Shown: one piece after another, positions 28,314 through 37,580 of the stretch | How the letters are laid out: the number at the start of each line of letters is the position of its first letter | How positions within the stretch are numbered: the stretch's first letter is position 1 | Source of the DNA: JBAXTE01 sp037130365 | GTDB lineage: Bacteria > Bacteroidota > Bacteroidia > Bacteroidales > WCHB1-69 | Length of the DNA: 64,000 nt | Assembly: GCA_037130365.1 (NCBI GenBank) | Contig: JBAXTE010000022.1 | Location: forward strand, 1-64,000 | Direction: 5' to 3' | Made by a program: the position numbers and the translations under genes | The notes under the pieces: model-generated | The model's input: only the letters and a program-made list of their open reading frames with translations | Told to the model about the DNA's origin: nothing | The model's database searches: none

Positions 28314-28886
28314 TTTTTATTTTTTTCTTATTATTTTTAGTTTTTACTTATTTAATTACTCTATTCTGATCAAGATTAATAAAAGTATTAATTAATGAAA
28401 TGATCTTTTGATATTTTGAATTCTTTATTAATTGAATCCATTTTTTTATTTATTCAATTATTGATTAAATTTTGCGGTTTTTTGCATTTCTTATTTTATT
28501 TATATTTTTACATTTTCTTCTCCTTTCATTTATTGTAATTATAATTTATTTTTTTGTTTATTTTTAAAAGTATTGATTATAAAGTAGTTGAAAAGAGGTT
28601 GATTTATAACTACTTCTTTATTCATTATTAATTACATGCACTTCATAATAAGCATGTAAAATAAAGATGACATTGTTAAATTAATTATATTTAGTTGTGA
28701 GGAATTGAAAATGAAATTTTAAAAACATTTTTAATAATTTGCAATAAATACATTTATATAACAATTAAGAGACGCAGCAAATATTAAAAAGGGTGCTTTC
28801 TTGTTTTTTTAATGCAATCAATTTATTCTAAGAAATAATCAATATGTTTATCACCATTTTTAAAAACAGACACAGCTTAAAAGAAG
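28314..28886. other. Very AT-rich spacer, nothing recognised
   Basis: Long runs of T and A with no open frame, RNA-like structure or repeat that I can support. It precedes the pseudogene at 28887. Confidence 0.5.
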
Positions 28887-29254
28887 ATGGTTGCATCTTT
28901 GTTTTTAGTGTTTTGTAGTTGTGAAGTAAATTTTATTTATTCAAAAAAGAATATTCAATATCGGTTCCAGTGTATTTAACACAAAATGGACTTATAAGAA
29001 AGATAATAAAAAAAGATGGAAGAATAAAATGAATATCTTATATTTTTAAACTATTTAGCTGAAAGAATTAAATTAAAATATAATAATTATGGCAATTTAA
29101 TTACTGAGTCTATATGTAAATTTAACAAAGACCCAATTAATACTTACACATACAGTTATAGTGAATATGATGCTCAAGGAAATTGGTATAAAAAAACAAA
29201 TTTCTAAATGAAATACCCATTGAAATTGTTGTAAGAGAAATAATTTACTATTAG
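28887..29254 (+). pseudogene. Decayed lipoprotein gene, YDAQGNW-type
   Basis: At 28887 an ATG opens a frame with a lipoprotein signal (KKMVASLFLVFCSCE, including in-frame upstream codons) that stops after about 30 codons. From 29031 another frame reads a decayed C-terminal part with YNNYGNLITES and YSEYDAQGNWYKKTNF; a stop follows at about 29206, but shifting one base continues LNEIPIEIVVREIIYY to a stop at 29254. This is the pattern of small exported Bacteroidota proteins ending in D-x-x-GNW-x-KK...REIxYY. At least two frame breaks make it a pseudogene. Confidence 0.65.
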
Positions 29255-29283
29255 AAGTTCTAAGTTAATATTAAAGTAATGCT

Positions 29284-32200
29284 TTAAATTACTTTGTTTA
29301 ACCGATTGTAAACCTTTTTAAGCATATATGTTTTAACTATTTCACCAAACTCCTTGTCGTCTATCATTTTGCCAAAGATGTCTTGATTTTGCTCCATTCG
29401 GGCAATTAGTTTGTCCATAAACATATCATCAAAGCCAAATTTAAAGTTTTCAATGGAATTACTTTGAGCTTGCAATAACAATTTATCATCAGAAACTAAT
29501 TCTTCTTCAATTTGATCGAAGAATAATTTATCTGCTTGATTGAATTCGGTTGAGAATCTTTTGTTTAGCACTTCAATAATTTCAGAAAGTGCTGTTTTCT
29601 CTTCGTTTGATAAGCGAATTCCAGAATCTCCACCAACTTCTAATTTGTATTCCCCTTGTGATTCCATAGCAATACTTTGTTCTGCTATCTTTTGAAGTCG
29701 GTAATATTCTAATGAAACTTCATCACCAAGTTTAAATCGGTCATTCTGATTTGTTTTAGGTAATTTTTTGAGTAAATATTTAGTGTATGTAAATAGCTTT
29801 TCCAAATCTATGTCAGAAAATGGCATTATTTGAGATAAAAAAGAGTAGGCTCTATAAAAGGATTGAAGTGTATTTTTGAAACTATCTTGTGTAATTTCAG
29901 TTCCTATTACATCTTCTTTTGTATCGTCTTTTGGTAGTTGTTTAAAACGTTCAACAGCAGGGTCAATATAGGCATATAATTTACTTTGCTCTGCTACTGA
30001 TAAGCTTTTGGCTGATTTAAAGAAAACATTACAGAAATTTGTAACTTCGGTTTGCCAAATAATTTGTGCCTTATCAATTTCTGCTTTTAAATCGTATAAA
30101 TGATTTGGGTCGGAGTTTTCAACTATTGTTGTTAACTCATAGTATGGTTGGAATGAATTTAATATATCGTCAGTTTCGTTTACAAAATCTAATATAAATG
30201 TATCTTCCTTGCCAGGGTACATACGATTTAACCGAGATAATGTTTGAACCGCTTTTACCCCACTCAATTTTTTATCAACATACATCGTGTGAAGCAAAGG
30301 TTGGTCGAATCCAGTTTGATATTTGTCAGCAACCAGTAACAAACTGTATTCATCGGTTGCAAACCTTTTAGGCAGTTCTTTTTCGCTGAATCCGTTTATT
30401 TCTACTTCTGTAACTCCCTCTGGATATATGTCGTAAATTACTTTTCCAGAAAATGCTACTAATGTTTTTATATCTGTATAGCCTTTCTCTTTGATGTATT
30501 TATCGAATTCCTCTTTATATCTTACTGCATGTAATCGTGAACTACTTACTACCATTGCTTTTGCTTTGCCACCCATTTTTTTTGATACAATTTGTCTGAA
30601 GTGTTCAACCATTACTTCGGTTTTTTGCGCCAAATTATGAGGATGTAAAGACAAGAAACGGGCTATGACTCTAGCAGCTTGCTTCTTATTTACCTTGGGG
30701 TCGTCTTCGATTTTTTTTGATAACTTAAAGTACGTTTTATATGTAGTATAATTTTTAAGCACATCGAGGATAAAACCTTCTTCTATGGCTTGTCGCATGG
30801 AATAAAGATGAAATGGTTTTGGAATACCATCTTTGTCTTTTGTGCCAAATACTTGTACTGTTTTGGATTTTGGTGTGGCAGTAAATGCAAAGAAACTTAA
30901 ATTATCTTGTTTTCCCCGTGCCATCATCGATTTCCGAATTTCATCTTCGGCATCCTCTTCAAGTCCTGAATATGCATCCTCAACTTCCGCTTCCTCTAAT
31001 GATTTTGCTGATAGCACTTCCTTCATTTTCTTTGATGCTTCGCCTCCTTGTGACGAGTGAGCTTCATCGATAATAACTGCATATTTTCTGGATGGAAGTT
31101 CCCCAATCTTAGATAAAATGTATGGGAATTTTTGAAGTGTGGTGATTACAATATTTGCACCTGTTGATAAAGCATCTGCAAGTTGCTGGGAGTCTTTATC
31201 AATTTTTTGAACTACACCTTCTTTGTGCTCAAATTGATAGATGGTGTTTTGTAATTGAGAATCAAGTACTTTTCTATCTGTAATAACTATGACAGAATCA
31301 AAAATCCGATTGTCATTTTCATCGTGTAAACTTGATAAACGATAACTTAACCAAGCGATTGAATTTGATTTGCCTGAACCAGCCGAATGTTGAATTAGGT
31401 AATTTTGACCAGCACCTTTCAATCGGGCATCTTGAGTTAATGCTCTTACTACTTGCATTTGGTGGAAACGAGGAAATATTATTGATTCTTTTTTCTTTTT
31501 CACGCCATCCAGCTTATATTCTTCAACGCTTAAATGAAGGAACTTTCCAATAATATCCATAAAGCTATCTTTTACCCAGACATATTCCCATAGATACGAT
31601 GTTCTGTAGCCATTTGGATTAATTGGGTTTCCAGCTCCGTTATTATTTCCGATGTTAAACGGCAAATATCGTGTGGATTTTCCCGATAACTTGGTGGTCA
31701 TAAAGCATTCATCGGCATCTACGGCAAAATGCACTAATGCTCTTTTCTTAAATTGAAATATGGGTTCTGATGGTTCTCTATCGTAAACGTATTGTTTTTT
31801 TGCATTGTTAACATCTTGACCCGAGAATTGATTTTTTAGTTCAATTGTAGCAATTGGCAAACCGTTAATCGACAATACCATATCCAACGAGTTATTGCCA
31901 TTTCGCTCGTAATAAAGCTGTCGGGTGACTGATAAATTGTTTTTGGAATACTGAGCTTCTGCTTCGGGATTGAGCTTGCTTTCGGGCTTAAAATAAGCCA
32001 TTTGAAATTTTACCCCATAATCGGTAAATCCATTTCGGATAACATCTAAAATACCTCGTAAATCGATTTCTTTAACTAAACGGCTAATGACTTTCTTCTC
32101 TACCTCCTCTTTGTGTATGGTGGTTATTTTATCCCATTCTTTGGGTTGTGAATTCTTTAAAAAATCGGTGATATATTTCGGAAACAAACCAATTTGAGTG

Positions 32201-32301
32201 TCAAAATCACTGGAAAACCCTTTGATATAACCACCATTGGCTAATAAAGCTTCTTCTATTGCTGTTTCAAAGGTTTGCTCTGTATGTATTCCTTGTGCCA
32301 T
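29284..32301 (-). CDS. hsdR: Type I restriction endonuclease subunit R
   Basis: The ATP-dependent translocase/nuclease of a type I restriction system. A 1005-residue protein: N-terminal PD-(D/E)xK nuclease with D140 and E154-L-K156, then two RecA-like helicase domains with Walker A AGSGKS (307-312), DEAH (412-415), the TAT motif in FAFTATPKSKT, and motif VI in QTLSRLNRMYPGK; the C-terminal part is helical and binds HsdM. It lies last in the minus-strand operon that starts with hsdM at 39363, only two bases after the AlbA_2 gene. No frame break is visible, so the enzyme should be active. Confidence 0.95.
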   Translation of the reverse strand: MAQGIHTEQTFETAIEEALLANGGYIKGFSSDFDTQIGLFPKYITDFLKNSQPKEWDKITTIHKEEVEKKVISRLVKEIDLRGILDVIRNGFTDYGVKFQMAYFKPESKLNPEAEAQYSKNNLSVTRQLYYERNGNNSLDMVLSINGLPIATIELKNQFSGQDVNNAKKQYVYDREPSEPIFQFKKRALVHFAVDADECFMTTKLSGKSTRYLPFNIGNNNGAGNPINPNGYRTSYLWEYVWVKDSFMDIIGKFLHLSVEEYKLDGVKKKKESIIFPRFHQMQVVRALTQDARLKGAGQNYLIQHSAGSGKSNSIAWLSYRLSSLHDENDNRIFDSVIVITDRKVLDSQLQNTIYQFEHKEGVVQKIDKDSQQLADALSTGANIVITTLQKFPYILSKIGELPSRKYAVIIDEAHSSQGGEASKKMKEVLSAKSLEEAEVEDAYSGLEEDAEDEIRKSMMARGKQDNLSFFAFTATPKSKTVQVFGTKDKDGIPKPFHLYSMRQAIEEGFILDVLKNYTTYKTYFKLSKKIEDDPKVNKKQAARVIARFLSLHPHNLAQKTEVMVEHFRQIVSKKMGGKAKAMVVSSSRLHAVRYKEEFDKYIKEKGYTDIKTLVAFSGKVIYDIYPEGVTEVEINGFSEKELPKRFATDEYSLLLVADKYQTGFDQPLLHTMYVDKKLSGVKAVQTLSRLNRMYPGKEDTFILDFVNETDDILNSFQPYYELTTIVENSDPNHLYDLKAEIDKAQIIWQTEVTNFCNVFFKSAKSLSVAEQSKLYAYIDPAVERFKQLPKDDTKEDVIGTEITQDSFKNTLQSFYRAYSFLSQIMPFSDIDLEKLFTYTKYLLKKLPKTNQNDRFKLGDEVSLEYYRLQKIAEQSIAMESQGEYKLEVGGDSGIRLSNEEKTALSEIIEVLNKRFSTEFNQADKLFFDQIEEELVSDDKLLLQAQSNSIENFKFGFDDMFMDKLIARMEQNQDIFGKMIDDKEFGEIVKTYMLKKVYNRLNKVI

Positions 32302-32302
32302 A

Positions 32303-33862
32303 TTACTTTGTCGCTTTTTGTTTTTTCAGTAATGAAATCCCAATACTTGTTTGCTGATATTTTTGATTCCTATTTTTAATATTTTGCTTTATTAAATACT
32401 CAATATAGTTTTTCTCCAATAGAGGTTGTATATGCCTTTTTACATTATCCGTGTGATATTTCAAACCTATGAAGGCTAGTATCTCTTTTTTAGATTTAGG
32501 TGTTTTGCAAAATTCTATAATAGCAATTACTTGGTCGTATACTTGGTCGTATACTTGGTCGTATACTTGGTCGTTTACTTGGTCGTTTACTTGGTCGTTT
32601 ACTTGATTATTAAATGCATCATGAATAGGAATTTCAACAATAAAATGAAGTCTGTCTGGTTCATTTGCATCAAAATGTGGAACACCAGAACCATTTTCTT
32701 TTAATGCTCTTACAATAGTAGGAATACCTGTACCTCTTCCTTCAGTAAGTTTCAGTTCCTTTAAAAATTCTCCAATTCTTCGGTTTCTATAACGCCTAGC
32801 TTTAACTACTCCTTTATCAAAATCCGTTTGTTTAAGTGATGGGTCAGCACCGCTATAACTGATAATTTCAATTGCATTGGGAAGCACTCTAATTTCAATT
32901 GGGTCTTGTAATTCGTAATTCCTATGGTAAACGGCATTCGATAACGCTTCCTCAATTGCATCGTATGGATAATTAAACGATCTTTCCGATTTCTCATAAT
33001 CTGAATGTTTAATCACCTTTTCTTTGATAATATGAGCTTTTATATATGAAAGTACATCAATTAATTGTTTTTGGATAGTTCCTGTAAATATCTTTTCCGT
33101 AAACTCCTTGCCAGCCAGCCCATTTGGGAATTCAACTAATTCTATTTGAGCACCTTTAAAATATTTTTGTGGGTTTTTAGAAAACATTAAAAGCCCGACA
33201 TTTTTTGGTAACAAGTATTCATTACCACCTTGACATAGATTCATTTTTTCAGAAAGGTCAAAAACTGACATGTTTTCGCTTTCCTCAAACAACTTACTTC
33301 GAGTTTCTCCTAAGTGTTCTCGCATAAGCGATTTGCTTAAATCAGAAACCGATGCAAATGAATTCACCCGGTCGTCAAATGGTATTTTGGCTGTAAGTCC
33401 TATTAACTCAGCCTGTTGTTGAGAATTTGGAATTATTGTGCTTGAATATTGTCGAATACGATAATTGTATGTTTTTGTTTTGGAAGTCACATCATCTGGG
33501 ACTTTATATGGGCGATTTGTTCCAGCTGGCACCCATATTACAAGAACATGCTTGCCATCGATTTCTTCCAAAGATAAATTAGGGAAATAGGGTGGTTGTA
33601 TGAGGTTCCCATAACGAAGCATATCCTGTTGAACGGCTTCAAATGAATCGGAATTAAATCCTAAAACAGGTCGAATCGGTTTTCCATTGGTTTCGTCAAC
33701 ACCAACCACAATATATCCACTTCCTTCATTCTCGAAATCGTTGGCAAATGCACATACTGAACGCATAATTGTAACGGGATTCCAGCCCTCCTTGAATTCC
33801 ATTCGTGGACCTTCTACAACAGTACCTGACAGTAAATCTTCGATGTTGATTAATAAGCTCAT
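32303..33862 (-). CDS. AlbA_2 (Schlafen-like) / RecG-like ATP-binding protein
   Basis: A 519-residue protein of the family often found inside type I restriction loci: N-terminal AlbA_2 domain (VEGPRMEFKEGWNPVTIMRSVCAFANDFENEGSGYIVVGVDE), then a GHKL-type ATPase-like segment (AIEEALSNAVYHRNYE, then LTEGRGTGIPTIVRALKENGSG), then a Q-V-N/Y-D repeat spacer and a winged-helix C-terminus (KKEILAFIGLKYHTDNVKRHIQPLLE). The role is presumed regulatory or defensive in nucleic-acid sensing; not demonstrated for this group. It is two bases upstream of hsdR. Confidence 0.85.
   Translation of the reverse strand: MSLLINIEDLLSGTVVEGPRMEFKEGWNPVTIMRSVCAFANDFENEGSGYIVVGVDETNGKPIRPVLGFNSDSFEAVQQDMLRYGNLIQPPYFPNLSLEEIDGKHVLVIWVPAGTNRPYKVPDDVTSKTKTYNYRIRQYSSTIIPNSQQQAELIGLTAKIPFDDRVNSFASVSDLSKSLMREHLGETRSKLFEESENMSVFDLSEKMNLCQGGNEYLLPKNVGLLMFSKNPQKYFKGAQIELVEFPNGLAGKEFTEKIFTGTIQKQLIDVLSYIKAHIIKEKVIKHSDYEKSERSFNYPYDAIEEALSNAVYHRNYELQDPIEIRVLPNAIEIISYSGADPSLKQTDFDKGVVKARRYRNRRIGEFLKELKLTEGRGTGIPTIVRALKENGSGVPHFDANEPDRLHFIVEIPIHDAFNNQVNDQVNDQVNDQVYDQVYDQVYDQVIAIIEFCKTPKSKKEILAFIGLKYHTDNVKRHIQPLLEKNYIEYLIKQNIKNRNQKYQQTSIGISLLKKQKATK
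32529..32612 (-). repeat. 12-base in-frame tandem repeat in the AlbA_2 gene
   Basis: Six 12-base units ACTTGGTCGTAT / ACTTGGTCGTTT (32529-32600, plus strand) and a degenerate seventh. They encode N/Y-D-Q-V tetrapeptides linking the ATPase-like part to the winged helix. Changes in unit number keep the frame. Confidence 0.92.
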
Positions 33863-33888
33863 TCTCTCATTTGTTTTGTCAATTAATT

Positions 33889-34164
33889 TTACTTTTCCTG
33901 TTTGGAAACATTAAGAATTTTTTCTCCAAGCACCATCTCAATTTTAGCAATTGTATTAATTGTAAAGTTGTGTGTGCCGTGCATCCATTTGCTTACTTCT
34001 GCTTCGCTTTTATGCAACGATTTTGCTAAATCCCGTTGGGTTTTGTTTTGCTTCGCCAAAATTTCAGATATCCTGTCAGAAATTTCAAAAGACAAGTCAA
34101 CTTCTCGTTTGATATCTTCCGTAATCTCATTACGTATTTTTTCAATTAAAGAGTTTCTTTTCAT
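33889..34164 (-). CDS. XRE-family helix-turn-helix protein, probable antitoxin
   Basis: A 91-residue protein with a Cro/C1 HTH (EILAKQNKTQRDLAKSLHKSEAEVSKWMHGTHNFTINTIAKIEMVLG, about residues 32-78). Its ATG overlaps the stop of the upstream 167-residue gene (ATGA), the toxin-first arrangement of HigBA-like modules. It may also control the restriction operon in which it sits. Confidence 0.85.
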   Translation of the reverse strand: MKRNSLIEKIRNEITEDIKREVDLSFEISDRISEILAKQNKTQRDLAKSLHKSEAEVSKWMHGTHNFTINTIAKIEMVLGEKILNVSKQEK

Positions 34165-34664
34165 TTGGTTATGTTGTTTTGTTTTATAACAAACGACAGA
34201 TCACCAGTTATTGTTTTACCAATTATTGAGATGTTAGCCGTTTTCTTTTTTGTTTTTATATATTTATCTAAACTTGCCAGTATTGATACACAATCATTTA
34301 GTTTAGAATCTTCATTATATGTCTTTTTGTTTTTTATTCCTCCACTTCCAATTATCAATATCTCATCAGAAATCCGTAGGCAATACAAGCGTAGTTTTGA
34401 AGTTTCAATTGGAATAGCGCAAACTCCGTCATTCATTTTGCTTTCAGCCGTTCGGAAGTTCCGTTCTAAAGCTCCTCTAGTTGCAATTTTATCTATCCAT
34501 GCAATTATAATTAATAAATCTTTTTTGTATTTGGGTTGCTCAGCAAATTGATTAATGAATTTAATGAATTCATTTTCAGTTTCTCCATCGTATTGAATCG
34601 TATAGAAATTGACTTTCTCATGTTCTTCTAACAGTTCAATTGTTATTTTGTTTTCTGACTTCAC
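34161..34664 (-). CDS. Probable toxin partner of the XRE protein
   Basis: A 167-residue protein. The middle resembles RelE/HigB-like toxins: ALERNFRTAESKMNDGVCAIPIETSKLRLYCLRISDEILIIGSGGIKN, where a small core strand pair (KLRLYCLRI, EILIIGSGG) follows a basic helix. The family match is by pattern only. Gene order (toxin then XRE) and a four-base overlap support a toxin-antitoxin pair embedded in the type I operon. If it is not a toxin, it may be an accessory regulator. Confidence 0.6.
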   Translation of the reverse strand: MKSENKITIELLEEHEKVNFYTIQYDGETENEFIKFINQFAEQPKYKKDLLIIIAWIDKIATRGALERNFRTAESKMNDGVCAIPIETSKLRLYCLRISDEILIIGSGGIKNKKTYNEDSKLNDCVSILASLDKYIKTKKKTANISIIGKTITGDLSFVIKQNNITK

Positions 34665-34841
34665 TTATAAGTTAAGTTTTGCAAATTTAGGACTTATTTT
34701 TTATTAACCAAATATTTCTGTATTAATTTTGTCAATTACTTTTAATTGAAGAATGTAAAAGTACAAATCATTGTTATTTTTATATAAGAATATTTCTTCT
34801 ATTGCTGATTCAAATGTTTGTTTTTCTTATATGAATTAATT
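34665..34841. other. Short AT-rich spacer inside the restriction locus
   Basis: About 180 bases without a gene; it may hold an internal promoter for the toxin-antitoxin and distal genes. No consensus box identified. Confidence 0.4.
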
Positions 34842-35897
34842 CTAATATAAACTTGAATAAATATCATCTTTTGCCATTTCATCTACTAAAAAATCTACCC
34901 AATCATCAGTATATAGGTAATTTTCATTTGCCTCATCATAAATACAATAAGTCGGGTCTGTCATTTCAGGCTTTAATGCTCCTTTATTGGGTCTAATATT
35001 GTATTTTTTCCAACATCTTGTATGGGTATCCATATTAAATTTCTCTTTTTCTTTCCCGTTTTTAATTATTTTGGGATTGCCTAAAGCTGCTTGAACTTTT
35101 TTAACTACATCGTTAGGTTTAATTTTATCCTTATTAGATACAGGGACTTGAATAAATTTATTTTTAACCAAAGCAGCAACTCTATTAACTCCGCTTTTTT
35201 GAATCTCATTTAATTTGTCATAAGGAACAAATTGAATTGGAAGTGAATTTTTTGATTGATGATTTGCAACTTGAATTAAGAATGCCTTGAAGGAATATTC
35301 GCCAGTATCTAATATGTCAGCACTAATACTACTTCGATATGATTTAATAAAATCAACTATAGATTTTGTTGAAGGATTTTCAATTATCGCATTGTTTAAA
35401 CTCTTTGAAGATGGATATAATTGAAGGGCAAATGACAATGATTCCCTAATACAATATTTAACCCCAAATTCCTTTTCCATGATTTTGTCAAAATTTAGCA
35501 ATAATGATTGACATTCGGCAAAAATATCTGAATCAATTTCAGGAATTGATTTATGTTCAATCATATTTCTAAGTGGTATAAAAAACTCCAAATTTTTTCG
35601 GATGGGATTATTTGTGTCTGACCCAAAATATTTGTTTAAGCATTCCTTCAATTCCCAATAATAATAGTCCCCATCTCGAATAACAAACCTACCATTACTT
35701 TCTTTGTGAAAGGGTTTTTTCTTTTGTTTAAAAAATATAGAATGAAACAAAGCAGTCCAAGCAATAGTCATTAGAACAATATACCCCCCAGATTTAAACT
35801 TGATAGCAGGTTTGTTATATGTTTCAACTGCAAGTAAAGCTGAGTCCTGAGACTTTTCAATACATTTCTTAACTGTTTTTGGTAATCCTTTGGGCAT
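34842..35897 (-). CDS. DUF3644 domain-containing protein
   Basis: A 351-residue protein with the DUF3644 start (LPKTVKKCIEKSQDSALLAVETYNKPAIKFKSGGYIVLMTIAWTALFHSIFF) and the NMIEHKSIPEID segment, an R/N-x-x-x-H-like motif region characteristic of HEPN-type helical domains. DUF3644 proteins occur in restriction and abortive-infection neighbourhoods; RNA cleavage is suspected from the HEPN relationship, not proven. The C-terminal third contains a KNKFIQVPVSNKDKIKPNDVV wHTH-like stretch. It is 12 bases downstream of the trypco2-like gene in the hsd operon. Confidence 0.8.
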   Translation of the reverse strand: MPKGLPKTVKKCIEKSQDSALLAVETYNKPAIKFKSGGYIVLMTIAWTALFHSIFFKQKKKPFHKESNGRFVIRDGDYYYWELKECLNKYFGSDTNNPIRKNLEFFIPLRNMIEHKSIPEIDSDIFAECQSLLLNFDKIMEKEFGVKYCIRESLSFALQLYPSSKSLNNAIIENPSTKSIVDFIKSYRSSISADILDTGEYSFKAFLIQVANHQSKNSLPIQFVPYDKLNEIQKSGVNRVAALVKNKFIQVPVSNKDKIKPNDVVKKVQAALGNPKIIKNGKEKEKFNMDTHTRCWKKYNIRPNKGALKPEMTDPTYCIYDEANENYLYTDDWVDFLVDEMAKDDIYSSLY

Positions 35898-35909
35898 AAA
35901 TCATAGTGT

Positions 35910-36221
35910 TTAAATTTCTTTAGACTTTTTTATTTCATCTTCCAATTCTCTTATTTGCTTTCTTAGCGTTGTAATTTCTGGATTTGGAAATCTGTGATTT
36001 GGTCTTAACTTAATTGTTACCTTATGCGTATTTGTTGTTCCAGCACCAATTGTTCCATTGAAAATAACTACTTTGATCCCTCCACCAACTTTCTCAAATT
36101 CACTAACATTTATTTCAAGATTAACTTCGTCTATTTTATAATTCTTTTTGTTCTCGTAAAATTTACTTCTTGCTGTTTCAATTTCTTCAAGAGTATATCC
36201 AATTAATTCATTTAGTTCCAT
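35910..36221 (-). CDS. Small trypco2-like protein
   Basis: A 103-residue protein. Residues 30-75 (VNLEINVSEFEKVGGGIKVVIFNGTIGAGTTNTHKVTIKLRP, read in parts) resemble the trypsin-co-occurring domain 2 (trypco2) pattern: an acidic helix, a beta hairpin with a Gly-rich turn, then T-H-x-V-x-x-x-L-x-P. A C-terminal coiled coil (EITTLRKQIRELEDEIKKSK) follows. trypco2 domains are described as parts of bacterial conflict systems with effector-associated proteins. Here it sits between hsdS (6-base gap) and DUF3644 (12-base gap). The assignment is by eye and should be treated as tentative. Confidence 0.6.
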   Translation of the reverse strand: MELNELIGYTLEEIETARSKFYENKKNYKIDEVNLEINVSEFEKVGGGIKVVIFNGTIGAGTTNTHKVTIKLRPNHRFPNPEITTLRKQIRELEDEIKKSKEI

Positions 36222-36227
36222 AAAAAA

Positions 36228-37580
36228 TCAATATTTATTGTTATTATATCTAACATCTACTTTCCCCGTTACCACCTCACTGATTAATGCCGTTTTGTAT
36301 TCTTTCAATAGGTCGATTTCTTGTTGAGTGTTTGAAATGATTTCATTTATCTTTTGTGACTCAACTTTTATAAAATCATTAATATCTTTTTGTTCCTCAA
36401 TAGATGGGTTTGGACATTTTAATTTTTTTAATATATCTTGGCTTACATTTGGTTGTCCACCACCTTTTGACAAATTAACAATATGTTCTTTATTAGATTT
36501 GAACCAGTTAAATAAAAATTCATCTGTTATTTGACTAGAACCATAAAAAACACAACAAGCTTGATTCATTGTTGTTTCGCATTTGACAATACTTGTTTTT
36601 CCAATTGTTGCTCCATACATTGCTATAACAACAGACTCCGCTGGAAATAATTTTAGTGCAGAATAATCTTCAATAGCTTTTGGGGTTATTTTCTTAGAAG
36701 TTTGATAAAGATAGTCATCATTTAAATCCCCAGTGTTTAACCAATTAATTGTGCCATTCTCATGATAAATTGGGTTGCCCGATTCTGGAGTCGTTCCACT
36801 CCCAACAAGTTGATATGCATGACCTAATTTCCAAACCTCCCAATGCTCCGGTATCTCCCCAAGCCATTCAATCCCCGAATCCTTCATTTTTACATTCGGG
36901 TTCAGCCCTTTAGTAACGGCTTGGTTAATCATGGCGGTGCGTTCTTCGTGCAGCAACTCTATCAAACGTTGCTTCTTGCCAATTAGGTCGTCAATTTGGG
37001 TGGTTTTTTTGTCGAGGTAGTTGGCAATGGCGGTTTGTTCTTGAATTGGAGGCAACAATACTTTGTATTCACCACATGCTTCTTGAGAAATTCCGAAAAA
37101 TGTAGTTCCAGTTTTAGTCAGCTCAACATGGTTATAGAAGTAATCTGTTTGTAGCTGATAATAAATAAATCTTGTATAATATTCATCTCTTAGCGGTCTA
37201 AACACCAATAAATGACTATTTAAGGATGCTTTACCTGGCAAGTCATTAACAAAAAGTAATTTCCCAATTGTTCCATCTTTTGTCATTAGAACATCACCTT
37301 CTTTTAATTGAATTTCTGGGGCTTCATCATATCTTTCATTAGTAATATGATAAACTTCATCCCATCTTATTTTGCCATCTTTAAAATTCATTCCAGTTAT
37401 TAAATATGGTAAATCTTTATTTTCTAAAAATTCAGATTGTTTTAAACCTTGCCATCCAATCCGACCTTTCATATATGAAACTCTTTTGAATTTATTCAAA
37501 GACCAATTAGAAGGTATTTCATTTAAACAATTTGATTGTATCTTATTATATGAATCGTATTTTTTCATCATTTTACCCAA
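36228..37580 (-). CDS. hsdS: Type I restriction-modification specificity subunit S
   Basis: A 450-residue subunit that gives DNA sequence specificity. Two target recognition domains: TRD1 (about residues 15-150, starting SNWSLNKFKRVSY) and TRD2 (from IEWLGEIPEHWEVWKLG, about 235-385), each followed by a conserved helix (PPIQEQTAIANYLDKKTTQIDDLI; then SIEEQKDINDFI...EIDLLKEYKTALISEVVTGKV). Length and two-domain form are complete, implying a bipartite recognition site. It overlaps hsdM by eight bases. Confidence 0.95.
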   Translation of the reverse strand: MGKMMKKYDSYNKIQSNCLNEIPSNWSLNKFKRVSYMKGRIGWQGLKQSEFLENKDLPYLITGMNFKDGKIRWDEVYHITNERYDEAPEIQLKEGDVLMTKDGTIGKLLFVNDLPGKASLNSHLLVFRPLRDEYYTRFIYYQLQTDYFYNHVELTKTGTTFFGISQEACGEYKVLLPPIQEQTAIANYLDKKTTQIDDLIGKKQRLIELLHEERTAMINQAVTKGLNPNVKMKDSGIEWLGEIPEHWEVWKLGHAYQLVGSGTTPESGNPIYHENGTINWLNTGDLNDDYLYQTSKKITPKAIEDYSALKLFPAESVVIAMYGATIGKTSIVKCETTMNQACCVFYGSSQITDEFLFNWFKSNKEHIVNLSKGGGQPNVSQDILKKLKCPNPSIEEQKDINDFIKVESQKINEIISNTQQEIDLLKEYKTALISEVVTGKVDVRYNNNKY

